This document shows, piece after piece, positions 10,463 through 20,865 of a stretch of DNA of 64,000 nt. Every line of letters starts with the position of its first letter. Position 1 is the first letter of the stretch. Origin of the DNA: Gnetum montanum (taxonomy: Eukaryota > Streptophyta > Gnetopsida > Gnetales > Gnetaceae); contig MNCI01002682.1 in assembly GCA_015680685.1 (NCBI GenBank), forward strand, positions 800,430 to 864,429, read 5' to 3'. The notes under the pieces are model-generated. The model was not told where the DNA came from. It did no database searches and saw nothing but the letters and a program-made list of their open reading frames with translations. Made by a program: the position numbers and the translations under genes.

Positions 10463-11891
10463 CTACATGACTAAACCTTTGATCATGGCAAGAATTAATA
10501 AATGGAAAGTTAGGATCCATGCATGTTGGACATAGTGGGATCTAGTCATGTCCAAACCACTGGGTGTATTTTGGTATAGTGGTAGGAACGTACCCAAATT
10601 GGAGTTCACACACTTGATTAAAGTAGACATAGTGGGGTAGATTATAAAATGTGAGCATGTGATAAGAAGCTGATCCACTATGGCACCCGTGACCATGAGA
10701 TAGTATGCAAGGATCGATATGTCTCCCCACGTTGTTATATTCATTGGGCTGCATGGTTGTTGGAGTAGTAATTGGTGGCTTGGTTAAGGTAACAGGAAGT
10801 TTGAGTTTGAAGAGGAAGGGACATCACAGTGTTGGGTTTGTGCTGAGTTGGAGGATGCAGTGGTTCGAGAACTGTGCTATCTCTTTCTACGGCCATGCTT
10901 AAAGAAAGGACACTTCTAACATTATGAAGGACTCCCACTACTGTTGACAGTAGCAGCACAAGTAATGTTTGTTGGTTGGTGCTATGGTGCAAAAACTTCC
11001 AATACAACTGGTGGTGATGCAAAAGGAGGTGAAGGAGAAGAATATTAAGAGTGAGGAGTGTGAGGAAAATGAGGTGGTAATCCTATAGGAGAGGACATGG
11101 GTTGATGATACTCGAGAGAGTGATAACAATGAGGTGAAGTAAAGGATGTTGATCCAGTTGGAGAAATAGGGTGTTGAACATATATAGCACTTGGTTTTGA
11201 GTGATACGAAGGGTGTGGCCAATTTGGCGATGGCGTCCCTCACAACTAGGGGTTTTGCCACTGTTGTTGAGCATAGTACTTCTGTACAAAATCTGGATGT
11301 AGCATCCTTCCCCAATGATCATGTAGATGTGACAATATTGGGCATTGGCCTTTGGGGTGATCATATAGGCAAACATTGCATTGATACTTATAATTTGCGG
11401 TTGAACCCCTATCCTTATTTGCTTCAACCCTTCTTTTCAATCCTGTTTCTAAGTTTGGCATCCTTTGTGTATTTTGGTCATCAACTTTATCTTGCGTGGG
11501 TCTCCCTCTAATAATGTCTGCATAGTCTCCACATTTTTCATGTACCCACTTTGTCATCTTGTTAATCTTTGCCTCGATTTCATCTAGTGATTTTAGTATT
11601 GGCAAAGGTGGGGACAATCTCACCCCCTCGAGGTGAGCTAATTTCTCCTCTTCATAATTATGGACCTTTATTATTTCAAGATTTTGGTTTCGTTGAGATT
11701 TTTTAACATTCTCCCATTTGGCTATTTCTCCTTCTTTTTTTGCTACCCACTTAATAAGCTCTTGGAATTGGTGGGTTCGTAGTTCATATAGTTGACCTAG
11801 GGCATACATCCCGAGGCTCTCCCTTGTTTCATTATGGAGCCCATCCATGATGTGATACATTAGTCTTTCCTTGGAGAACCCATGGCCTAGG
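10463..11891 (-). pseudogene. Gag, C-terminal part (host element)
   Basis: This is the downstream half of the host gag, separated from its N-terminal half (19018-19905) by the nested element. It reads CLGHGFSKERLMYHIMDG, then LHNETRESLGMYALGQLYEL, a Lys/Glu-rich linker, and the knuckle CNVCLYDHPKGQC (CX2CX3HX4C, as in Athila/Tat gag). The C-terminus is rich in Pro, Ser and His with several stops. Once the nested element and one target copy are removed, the reading frame from 19905 to 10463 is continuous in phase, about 774 codons, broken only by stop codons. No protease motif follows. Confidence 0.88.
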
Positions 11892-11896
11892 CATTT

Positions 11897-12715
11897 TGAT
11901 GAGTGGCAAGGTACCCCTACACTCAACCATAGGAATATGAGCATAGCACACACGATCCGGTCGAACTCTGCAGACTAAGTGCCTACACACCTGATGGAAC
12001 ACTTAAGGTTAATTATTCGTTGTCTTCCTAGACTTACTTGTAGTTGTCACAGTGTATGGTTAAGTAAGTCTGAGGTATATGATTTTTATGTCTTTTTATG
12101 TTTTATCTCCTATGCTGAAAGGTGAAGGGTTGAAGAGACTAATTACTAACTCTAACTAACTAACTAAGTCTAAATTAATCTAGCGTCAGCATCCATTCCT
12201 ACTTACCACTCACACCCTGAACCAATGCAACCGTGGTTACCAAACGCTAATCGTTGCTGGGATCACCACGCATAACGCACGTGCTCGAAGCGGTCGTACT
12301 GAGGCACTTAACTAGGAGAGGAGGGTTGAGAGAGATTTAATTCCTAATAAAGCATGTAAATGAAAAATAGTAAATAACATTAAATAAAATCCTAATTAGT
12401 CTATTCCATGCACTGCAAGGTTTATCCAGGAAGTTCGTCTTTATTGCCGTACACAAACTTGTGTTTAGGTACAATGTTTGCTTGAATAAAGATCCGTTCA
12501 CTTTAGGACTCCTATTGCGGGCACATGCAAAATATTCTATCTCTGGAGTGATCAATTTGCCAGAGTTTTGCTACGGTCCAAGCCTAGGATGAGAAAACAA
12601 GGGAGAGCCGCCTCTTATTTATAGATATGATGGTGCACCGTGATATCGCTGAGGACGATGCGATATCGCGAGGGATGAAGCGATATCGCGGCCCATGCGA
12701 TATCGCGTCCCATCA
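11897..12715 (-). repeat. 3' LTR of nested element
   Basis: This 819-bp LTR runs from TGATGAGTGGCAAGG to CCCATCA. On the minus strand its first 100 bp contain four GATATC palindromes (12642, 12662, 12682, 12699), three of them inside a perfect GCGATATCGC, upstream of a TATA-type box near 12617-12625. It matches 18181-19012 along its length. Confidence 0.93.
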
Positions 12716-12726
12716 TACCCCCATGA
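12716..12726 (-). other. Polypurine tract of nested element
   Basis: Minus strand TCATGGGGGTA abuts the 3' LTR. Very similar strings occur again at 13256-13270, 14727-14743 and 15981-15995 inside the element. Confidence 0.8.
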
Positions 12727-14711
12727 CTAAATGAAAACTCATCCTCGAGTTCCTTACAATAATATCGAGAAGGTATGGGATTATTGATTCAAATGGAACT
12801 AATGGGATGACATGTGAACAGATCATCATTACAAGACTTGAAAAAACTAGTGTTCATGACAACAAGAGTGAACACCTTATATATTTACATCAAGCCTCAT
12901 TTGGCAGTTGAGAAAGAGAGAGAGAAAAAAGTGTTGCTGCTGCCAACGCCAAGATTACGCTTTTCGTTGTCCATTGGTAAGTGCACCATCGGTCTTGCTC
13001 CTTGCATAGCTGCTTTCAGGACTGCTCCATTCTAGGTGTTCCTTCCAGATCCCCTCCGTTGTTGTATGATTGCCATCTGCACACACAACATAGTCTTGTA
13101 TTAGCAAGGGTAAATGAATCATCATGTAATTGATACCTTGCTTCGGTGTAAGTCCATTGGCTAAGTTGTGGTATGGCTGATTGCGGGTCTGGAGATATAA
13201 TATTGATAACTACCAAAGGTGTAGGGGCGAGGAGAAAATCGAAAAAGTGGGCCCCGTACCCCCATGACTAATCACGAACCTCCGGTAGCGATAGAATGGA
13301 GAAAGAAAAGGAATAAGAAAGATAGATAAAAAAGGACAACTATGACATCGATGAAATGGATGTCAAGATGGAAATGAACAAAATAAAATTAATTGCAAAA
13401 ATGTTAGGGAAAAGAAGTTAACTGGTGCACCAAATAGGAATGTCAGTGGGTCCTCCCCAAAGCAGGCTCATGCCCTTAATGCCTTGACAAACCCACATTC
13501 AAAGAGTCCGTAGGCTCTGGGAATGTCATTTGAAACAAGAGTTAAAGTCTTAACCGCAAGAATTTACCAAAAAGAAAAAAATGCATCTACCAAAATATAC
13601 ACTAATGATATAATTGACAATGAGGTGAATAATGGAGAGAAGGATGGAGAGAAGAGAATGGAATGGAATCCCAAGAACAAGGTGGTGTACAGCCCCTTGT
13701 GTGTTTCATGATTAATGTGATTTAGCAAATCTCATTCCAACTCTGGCCTCAAACAAACCACTTCCAATGACCTTGGATTAATGCATTCGGCTAAACCATC
13801 CCCTGGAGGTAACAAGAAAGCCTTTACCCAACCATTCCGACGAAACGAATGAGGAGAGAATGGGAAGTGAGAAGAGCCTTAGTTAGAGGGAACATTTGTA
13901 TTTTAGTTCCATAACCAGTGCTTGTAGCCTAAGGGATTATTTTGTCTAAGGGGTGTCCTTTGAATTCTCACTTTTTTTTTTGTGTTTTGTGTTTTTATGC
14001 GTGAGAACCAGACCATGCAAAGACTTTGTTATTTTTATTGCTCAGCTTCCTGATAATTGGGTAACGTAGAAGCGGCAAGAAAACTCAAGAAGAAAACATC
14101 CAAGCACCCAAGAGAATGGTCAACACAAATGCATCAAGTTCCCTTGAAGTCACACCCTTTTCAATCCTTGAGTCCTTCCTTAGTTTGAGAAATGCCTAGT
14201 CACCGATTCGTTAAAATTCTTTATTGGAAAGGGATTGTACATTTCCAAGCTGAGAGAAGTGGACTCATTGCCTGCCATATCAAAAGAAACATCCTACCAT
14301 ATCAAAAGAAACATACCTTAGTATCAACATCATGACTTAAAGGTAGAAGCCAAACATTAGCAATCAATAGAAACACAGTTCATACCATCATGGAGAACAC
14401 TTATTGGGTGACAAACTTACAAGGTGGATCACACACATACACACACAAAAAATGAAAAAGTATAATGATGTTGAAAAAAAAAACAAGAAGAGTTAAAGAA
14501 ATTTGTAAAAAAAGAATAAGAAAAGTTAAAGAAATGTGTATAACAAAAATGTGTAATACAAAAACTTGTAAAACAAAAACATGTAAAACAAAAACGTGTA
14601 AAACAAAAACGTGTAAAACAAAAACGTGGAAAACAAAAATGTGTAAAACAAAAATGTGTAAAAAAAAATGTGGAAAATAAAAAACTAAAAAGAAATAAGG
14701 GCCCCAAATGA
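12727..14711 (-). other. Noncoding 3' region of nested element
   Basis: The stretch holds family blocks: 13443-13519 (GTGGGTCCTCCCCAAAGCAGG core), 13910-14030 (CATAACCAGTGCTTGTAG then CCATGCAAAGACTTTG) and 14146-14165 (CCCTTGAAGTCACACCC). Both of the latter recur in the 12.1-kb copy. A trace of the ORF3 start region is recognisable near 13070-13110 (GCCATCTGCACACAC), but no ORF3 body follows. Short open frames are not convincing. Confidence 0.6.
14500..14680. repeat. A-rich 15-bp minisatellite
   Basis: About ten imperfect units of the type TGTAAAACAAAAACG stand in tandem, best preserved at 14555-14665. Other copies of the family have A-rich simple sequence at the same position just past gag (10340-10420, 29920-30020, 39890-39990, 50035-50110), but not this unit. 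The unit length is a multiple of three, so repetitive open frames appear on both strands; these are not evidence of a protein. Confidence 0.85.
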
Positions 14712-15600
14712 TTAGCATAGGTGGCCATCTCCCCCATGACTGAGTTGCAAGGGAGAGATCCGAAAAAATGAGCATTTGTTTGAATTTCGTAGAAGTGCCC
14801 AACTTCTCCCAATTGATGTTCTTAGATTAAGGGGTGGAAGTTGGCGATGCTCATATTCCAAGGTATCTATGCCTTCGTTGTTAACATGAGTTATTTCCCC
14901 AATTCGTTCCATGCATGTTTGTTGGTTGCTCTTTCTAGTAGCTTTCAACCACGGGGTATCTACTACTTGTCGTGTGGTTGCTACATACAGGCATCTTTGT
15001 CTCACAGTTTCAAGGGCACACCTGTTGCATGGAGGAGATGTTGTGCATTCCTCCATGTCATCACTCGATGAATCACTTTATGTGATGCATGGAACTTTCC
15101 TCTTCTCGATCTTTCCATAAATGTTTACCTTAGAGATTTCCAAGGAAAGATCATGAATTCCTAGGCATGCATCTACTATACTTAGCCATGCCCTTCCCAT
15201 TATAATTGGTAAGTCCCCTTTGTTGTTGTTGACTTCAATCACTAGGAAATCAGCTGGGTAAGACCAACCACACACAGTGGGAATGGTGATGGACTAGTCT
15301 GCCAGCTCTAGTTGAATGTTGCTCTTCTTAAGTTGGGGCAGGTTCTAGGCTTGATACGTCTCTCGTGAAATTAGGTTGACTCTGGAACCTGAGTCAAGAA
15401 GAGCCTTATGTGGTTCGTTCCTAGTGACTTGGAGATAGATTAAGGGACTCCTAGGGTCAGATAATTTCCTGGGAAGGTGGCCTATCTTGATCCAGTTGAT
15501 TACGGTATGTGTTAACATAACCGTATGTGTTAAGCTTTGATTTTGGATTGAAGGGTGCTTCGAAGCCTTATGTGTTGGAGGAGCAATCATAGACTCAACC
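14712..15600 (-). pseudogene. Retropepsin-type protease and tail
   Basis: This lies in the same frame as the upstream gag. It contains ALLDSGSRVNLIS (about 15366-15404), the aspartic-protease active-site pattern with DSG in place of DTG, and downstream YPADFLVIEV then LPIIMGRAWLSIVDA, matching the PIILGRPFL flap-distal motif of Gypsy/Athila proteases. One or two stops lie between these motifs. After the protease the frame continues to 14712 (from a MEECTTSPP segment) with no recognised domain, where reverse transcriptase would be expected. The protease would normally process the Gag-Pol polyprotein. Stops make it inactive as it stands. Confidence 0.8.
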
Positions 15601-18038
15601 GCTTGTTGTTGTGAGAGCTTGTCTGGGCTTTTGGTTCTAAAGAAAGGTATTCTCTTTTTACGGTTGTTAGAATTAGCAACGGGTTGAATGTTTACGGTGC
15701 TCGTAGCGTGGCATTGCTGCGGTTGAGTGGGGAGTTCCCCTTGCATTGTTGGAGCAGGAGGGATGGGAACTACAGGTGGAAGAGGTGCGGATGGAGTAGG
15801 AGGATGGTATGGATATGGAGCATCTCCCGGAGGAGAAGGAGTCCTTCTAAAGTATTCCCGAACTTGGTAGTGATGTTGGGGAGTTGTGTGATCCATAGAG
15901 TCACTTGGAGAAATCGGTTGCTGCACGTAGTATCCATAAAAATTGGGCTACCGGTAAGGGTATTGATGTTTCGATGGTGGCATCCCCCATGACTATGGGC
16001 ATTACCAATGTTGATGTTGTCCAATGGGTTGTGGTGGAGTTTCACTTGGATAGTACGTTAACGGTTGGTGGAACTATCTTGGGTTACCTTGGGGATAAGG
16101 CAACCTTTGAGGTGTCTGCCGTTTGTTGAGTCTCAGGTTGAGTGCATACACCCCAGACTCTTGTAGATGTGAGATGATTGGACAACATCCCTTAGGATGG
16201 TCATAGTGGCATATCTCACATCCACCGTCATTGTCTGTGTCTGAATCCACAACCTCATCGGAGATATTTATTTTCCCCTTACCCTTGTCACGTGCAGGGC
16301 CTGAATCTCTCTGCTTTGTCTTGTTCTTGTCACTACTTCGTTCCTCCTTAGAATCCTCTATGATTTTCAGGATAGTTTTAATTTTACTGTCTAAGGAGCT
16401 CCATACTTCATCTACCTTAGCCGATACTTCTATTGTTAGCTTTTGAATTAGCAAGGTTTTCCTGTTCACCAACTCTTCAAGTGGTGACTCATCCTCTTCA
16501 TCATAAAATCTCACTTCCTTCTTTCGAAGAGAGGGATCATGGTTATATTCTTTCGCACTTTCCCTTTTTTGTAGCTCACCTTCTTCTTTTGCTACTTGTT
16601 CCAACAAGTGATGAATTTCATGGGATCTAAGTTCTGATAATCTCCCTTGGGCATAAGTCCCAAGGGTTCTCCTAGTTTCATACCTTAGCCCATCTACGAT
16701 GTGGCGAAGTTGATCCCACTATGCGTAACCATGGCCCGGGCAACAATGTAACAATGCATAGTAGCGGCCCATGGTAGCATCCAAGGGTTCATGAGTACCT
16801 TGCTTCCATCCTTGGATTTGCTTACCCAAATTAGCCACTCTAGAGTACGTTTGATATTTATCGTTGAAGAGTTCTAACATCGTACTCCACCTCTTGATGG
16901 TTTCTGATTTTAAGGACTGATACCAACTCTCTGCTTCCTTAATGAGTGTCTTGGGAAACAACTTTCATTACTGCCACTCGTTTTCTATGTTTTGCAAGGT
17001 GCAGGCATCGTGGAATGCCTATAAATGATTTTGCAGATTCGCGTTGTATCCCCCTTCAAAGCAAGGGATGTTGTTCATGTCTAAGTGCTTGATCCAACTA
17101 TCTTTTAAATGCCTTGTTGGTATTCTCACTGCCTCCGTTATATCTAGCATGCTTCGGGTGGAAAGTAGGGGTTTGTCATGATCATCTCTTTCATGACATC
17201 TATGATGTTTGCGTTGTTCCCTACTTTCCCTTCGTTCGTGCCCTTGTCCTCGCTCTCGACTCTCTCGTCGAGGTCTCTCATTTTGCCTACCTCTATCTTC
17301 ACCATTATGCTCTCTATGACTGTGCCCAGAGGTATAAGGAGAGGGTGAATGATGTGAAGAAGGGGAAGAAGAAGGAGAAACATCGCCATGACGATGTTTC
17401 TTGCCTTCTCTTCTGTGGCTTCGACCCTGATCGTGATGACGATTTGAGTGCCCGTCCTTGTTATATGTTGTTGTTCCCTCAGTGAACAGTTGGTGTTCAT
17501 GGGGATCAGAACCAAGGTTATGTATTGTGGAGCGTAGGTTCTGATACCCCACCTCCTCACCATCGTTAGGAGGGAGAACATCTTTCGATAGAGAACCCGT
17601 TATAAGTGGTTCACCATCTCCTATTTCACTTAGGACATGCAGGACCTCCTTGCCCTTCAATAGTGTATGTTGGCTCTCCTGCCTTGAGTTCCTTATACGT
17701 TGTGCAACTGTAGGATAGTAATCCCTTGTGTCAAAATCTGCCACAACGTATTCAACATATAATTCCGTCATGCCGATCTGTGCCAAAGCATGGAGGAGCA
17801 TGTTGGGGACTGCATGATCTGGAGGTAACACTATGTTACTTTGCAAGTCTCTCCAGTGCATCTGTTCATCTTGATGGAAGATAAAAGTAAAGTTGGGAAT
17901 ATACTCATCAGGATGAGTATATTCCACCCTATATTGTTGAGGCACTGGCGGATTTAGGTTATGTGTTTTTGATTGCTGACTGTTCTTTGTATTATCCCTA
18001 GGTGGTGAGTTGCTCTTGTGAGAAGAAGAAGAAGACAT
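15601..18038 (-). pseudogene. Gag of nested element
   Basis: The frame starts at ATG 18038, 124 bp past the primer site, with an Ser-rich N-terminus (MSSSSSHKSN). The first 339 codons are open. They include the N-terminal segment IFHQDEQMHWRDLQSNIVLP and a long Arg/His/Glu/Ser-rich linker (about residues 190-290). The capsid-like core follows: FEGGYNANLQNHL, WYQSLKSETIKRWSTMLELF, YYALLHCCPGHGYA, LRYETRRTLGTYAQGRLSEL. Then come a coiled, charged stretch, a knuckle CEICHYDHPKGCC, and a Pro-rich tail ending near 15700. The open pieces at 18038, 16961, 16607, 15926, 15275 and 15056 all share one frame, so gag and protease form one polyprotein interrupted only by in-frame stops. Confidence 0.9.
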
Positions 18039-18161
18039 TATGTCTTATCAGTGTGCTATTTAACCGTTATATAATTTTTTGTTTAATTAACCCTAAGGTT
18101 CGTTTAAGCTCCGAACGATGTAAGTGATTTCCTATGTTCTACTTAGCGCACAAACACTTAG

Positions 18162-18179
18162 TCCCCGGCAACGGTGCCA
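18162..18179 (-). other. Primer binding site, tRNA-Asp type
   Basis: Minus strand TGGCACCGTTGCCGGGGA differs by one base from the complement of the plant tRNA-Asp(GUC) 3' end (TGGCGCCGTTGCCGGGGA), a site known from Athila elements. It is one base from the LTR edge and is the best preserved primer site in the window. Confidence 0.93.
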
Positions 18180-18180
18180 A

Positions 18181-19012
18181 TGATGAGTGGCGAGGTACCC
18201 CTACACTCAACCATACGAATATGAGCATAGCATGCGCAATCCGGTCGAACTCTGCATTCTAAGTGCCTACACGCCTCATGGAACACTTAAGGTTAATTAT
18301 TCATTGTCTTCCCAGACTTACTTGTAGTTGTCACGGTGTATGGTTAAGTAAGTCCAAGGTATATGATTTTTATGTCTTTTTATGTTTTATCTCCTATGCT
18401 GAAAGGTGAAGGGTTGAAGAGACTAATTACTAACTCTAACTAACCAACTAAGTTTGAATTAATCTAGCATCAGGATCTCTTCCCACTTACCGTTCACACC
18501 CTGAACCAATGCAACCGTGGTTACCAAACGCTAATTGTTACTGGGATCACCACGTGTAACGCACGTGCTCGAAGCGGTCGTACTGAGGCACTTAACTAGG
18601 AGAGGAGGGCTGAGAGAGATTTAATTCCTAATAAAGCATGTAAATGAAAAATAGTAAATAACATTAAATAAAATCCTAATTAGCCTATTCCATGCACTGC
18701 AAGGTTTATCCAGGAAGTTCATCTTTATTGCCATACACAAACTTGTGTTTAGGTACAATGTCTGCTCGAATAAAGATCCATTCACTTTAGGACTCCTATT
18801 GTGGGCACATGGAAAATATTCTATCTCTAGAGTGATCAATCTGCTAGAGTTTTGCTACGATCTAAGCCTAGGATGAGAAAACAAGGGAGAGCCGCCTCTT
18901 ATTTATAGATATGACAGCACACCACGATATCGCGTACGCAATATCGCGGGGGATGACGCGATATCGCGAGGGATGCACAATATCGCAGCCCATGCGATAT
19001 CGCATCCCATCA
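18181..19012 (-). repeat. 5' LTR of nested element
   Basis: An 832-bp LTR paired with 11897-12715. Transcription runs leftward. A TATAAATA box (plus-strand TATTTATA at 18900-18907) lies only about 105 bp from the LTR start, so U3 is very short and R-U5 takes roughly 700 bp. The U3 part, 18920-19008, consists of GATATCGC-type repeats. Confidence 0.93.
18920..19008 (-). promoter_or_regulatory. U3 array of GATATC palindromes
   Basis: Five or six copies of a palindromic core (CGATATCG, GCGATATCGC or one-base variants such as CAATATCG) are spaced 15-22 bp apart between the LTR edge and the TATA box. The same architecture occurs in the 3' LTR (12642-12704), the host LTR (5405-5466) and the LTRs of the 27-33 kb copy. 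Position and repetition suggest an enhancer-like element. No binding protein can be named from sequence alone. Confidence 0.55.
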
Positions 19013-19017
19013 CATTT

Positions 19018-19905
19018 TTTTAACAAAGAGTAATATCTTTCTAAGGCCATGTCCAAGGGTTCATGTTGTCCTTGTTTCCACTCTTGGATTTGTCTCCTCA
19101 AGGCTGACACTCTTGCATAGGTTTGATATCTTTTGTTGAAGAGTCTTACCATGGTAGGCCAATGACGAATTGAATTTGGTTTTAAAGACCTGTACCACAC
19201 TTTTGCTTGGCCAACGAGTGTCATAGGGAAGAGGTTAAGCCTTTACCACCCATTTTCAATGTTGTTCCATACACAAGCATCATAGAAGGCTTGTAAATGA
19301 TGTTGCTAATATAAATCATAGCCTCCTGAGAACTTAGGAAAGTTGTTTAAATCAAGCCTGGTTAGGCGACTTTCCTTGCAATGCTTGCGGGATATCTGAA
19401 TGGCCTCTATTATATGCAATAGGATGTTAGTGGCCAGTAGGGGTTCATCGTCACTAAATAGGTTGTGAGTTCATGAGTTGGGTTCATGTTGGCGTTCCTG
19501 ATTTTGCCTGTGGGTTCAATTTTTATTTCTATGCTGACCCCTTAAGGAATAGTCATCCATGTCACAACTTGACGTTGAAAGAGTAGAGGAAGAGAGGGAA
19601 CTGGATGACTTGTCATGACTTTTGTAAGTCTCCCAATCATCCCTTGATGTACTCTTGCTAACCATCAAGAAGGTCCTAGGCCTTACGGGCCCCCCCATTC
19701 TAGGAGATGTCCCATCTTCACTAGAGGTGTCAAAGTTGGATGACAAAAGTCCTTGAGTATCGTTGGAGTGTCCATGAACATATGAAACTCCTACATAAGG
19801 TTAAGTACTCCAAACTTCATCATCATCATAAATTTCATTAGTTCTCCAATGAATTACCTCGCTAGATGTTCCATTATCACTGTTTTTTGAAAGGGACATT
19901 GTCAT
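19018..19905 (-). pseudogene. Gag, N-terminal part (host element)
   Basis: The frame starts at ATG 19905 (a second ATG at 19899, MSLSKNSDNGTSSEV, is the one conserved in the 27-33 kb copy), about 90 bp past the primer site. It contains a Ser-rich segment (KSSSSLSSSTLSTSS), then LDLNNFPKFSGGYD and the capsid-like core LVGQAKVWYRSLKPNSIRHW, YARVSALRRQIQEWKQGQHE, ending in ERYYSLLKK where the nested element interrupts it. Four or more in-frame stops are present. Its N-terminus is unrelated by eye to that of the nested copy, so the two gag types differ in the first 150-200 codons while sharing the core. Confidence 0.88.
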
Positions 19906-19994
19906 CAATTGTGTGTGACTTAGTTGAATTTAATTTCTTTGTCTAAAAGATATATCGTTAATACCTTTATAACTAATCTAGATAATTAGCACCA

Positions 19995-20012
19995 TCCTCA
20001 ACAATGATGCCA
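19995..20012 (-). other. Primer binding site of host, decayed
   Basis: Minus strand TGGCATCATTGTTGAGGA is the tRNA-Asp site with its CG pairs turned into CA/TG. It lies one base from the 5' LTR. Confidence 0.8.
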
Positions 20013-20013
20013 A

Positions 20014-20860
20014 TGATGAGTGGTGAGGTACCCCTATGCTCAACCATATGAATATGAGTGTGTATGCACGATCCGGTCGAACTTCGTGGATGGACTAGTT
20101 GTCTCACCTAGATAGTTATGCATTGATCATAGTTTGCTATCTTCTCACTTGGACTAGTAATTGCTTTATTGCTTATGGTTTAGTCCATAGTGAGGTGTAT
20201 GATGTGATCCCTACTACTATGCTACTCCTAAGGACAATAAGAGATAACTTAATTAAGCTAATGGGCAATAGGAAATAAGATCTAAGCTAGTTTGAGTGCG
20301 ATGAGCATACGTCCTTAATCATCGGTACGCATCTTGGACTTCGTGTACTACTTCTGGAATTACTAAGCATACATCACTCAAAACACTACTCGATATGCTA
20401 CTGGGTTACCACATAGTTAGACTTAAATGTTTGTGATTAAGGCATACTCATTCCACGTTAACAATAGGAATAGTAAATGGTGATAAAAAAATATTAACTT
20501 AGAAAACAACAATAAATCATAAACAATTAAAATAATTAAAAGCTAAGTGAATGCTACAATGATGGAGTAATCTTGATCTTTATTGTTGATCGTGTGCGTG
20601 TTCAAGTACGTCACACTCGAACAAAGGTTCTGTATAATTACAAGCATAACACTATAGGCATGCACTTAAAAAGAACACTAAAACTGACTATAAGAAAGAA
20701 AAGAATTTCTAACTCTCTAATGAATTAACTAATTTCTTGCTGTGCACCTAAGTGCTGTATTTATAGGCTAACATAGGAATCACGATAGTGTCCAGGCTAC
20801 GATATTGTGCACCCAATATCGCGTACTTGATATTGGGCCCTGGTAGATCGTGACTCATGA
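20014..20860 (-). repeat. 5' LTR of host Gypsy element
   Basis: An 847-bp LTR from TGATGAGTGGTGAGG to CTCATGA (a decayed CATCA), paired with 4682-5492 and followed directly by the CCATT duplication. Confidence 0.92.
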
Positions 20861-20865
20861 CCATT

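Larger units (their letters stand above)
11897..19012 (-). mobile_element. Nested Gypsy element, gag-protease only
   Basis: A 7,116-bp element inserted into the gag of the host copy. The duplication CATTT is exact (11892-11896 and 19013-19017). LTRs at 11897-12715 and 18181-19012 are more than 90% alike by eye, making this the best preserved copy in the window. Order on the minus strand: LTR, primer site, gag-protease, a noncoding stretch with an A-rich repeat, polypurine tract, LTR. Reverse transcriptase, RNase H, integrase and ORF3 are missing. It belongs to a sublineage closer to the 12.1-kb pol-bearing copy in gag and in noncoding blocks than to its host. Confidence 0.95.
4682..20860 (-). 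mobile_element. Host Gypsy element, gag+ORF3, interrupted
   Basis: The element is bounded by related LTRs (4682-5492 and 20014-20860) and flanked by the exact five-base duplication CCATT (4677-4681 and 20861-20865). Transcription is on the minus strand: 5' LTR at the right, primer site at 19995-20012, gag, a noncoding stretch, ORF3, purine tract, 3' LTR. Without the 7.1-kb nested copy and its duplicated target site it is about 9.06 kb. No protease, reverse transcriptase, RNase H or integrase is visible, so it is a non-autonomous gag-carrying derivative. Many CG sites in its LTRs and primer site have become TG or CA, indicating considerable age. Confidence 0.92.

Noticed and set aside
10705-11511. 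Plus-strand open frames antisense to gag (10705-10902, 11191-11511)
   Set aside because: They lie opposite the conserved gag frame and have no domain of their own.
14500-14680. Regular short repeats considered as a CRISPR-like array
   Set aside because: Units are contiguous without unique spacers, and the genome is a plant one.
14401-14812. Open frames with repeated FCFTRF or VFVLH residues on the minus strand and KTCKTK on the plus strand
   Set aside because: They are produced by a 15-bp A-rich tandem repeat that is open in several frames on both strands. No start context or homologous frame in other copies.
17114-17485. 123-codon plus-strand frame antisense to the nested gag
   Set aside because: Mirrors the His/Arg-rich linker of gag in reverse; other copies do not keep it open.
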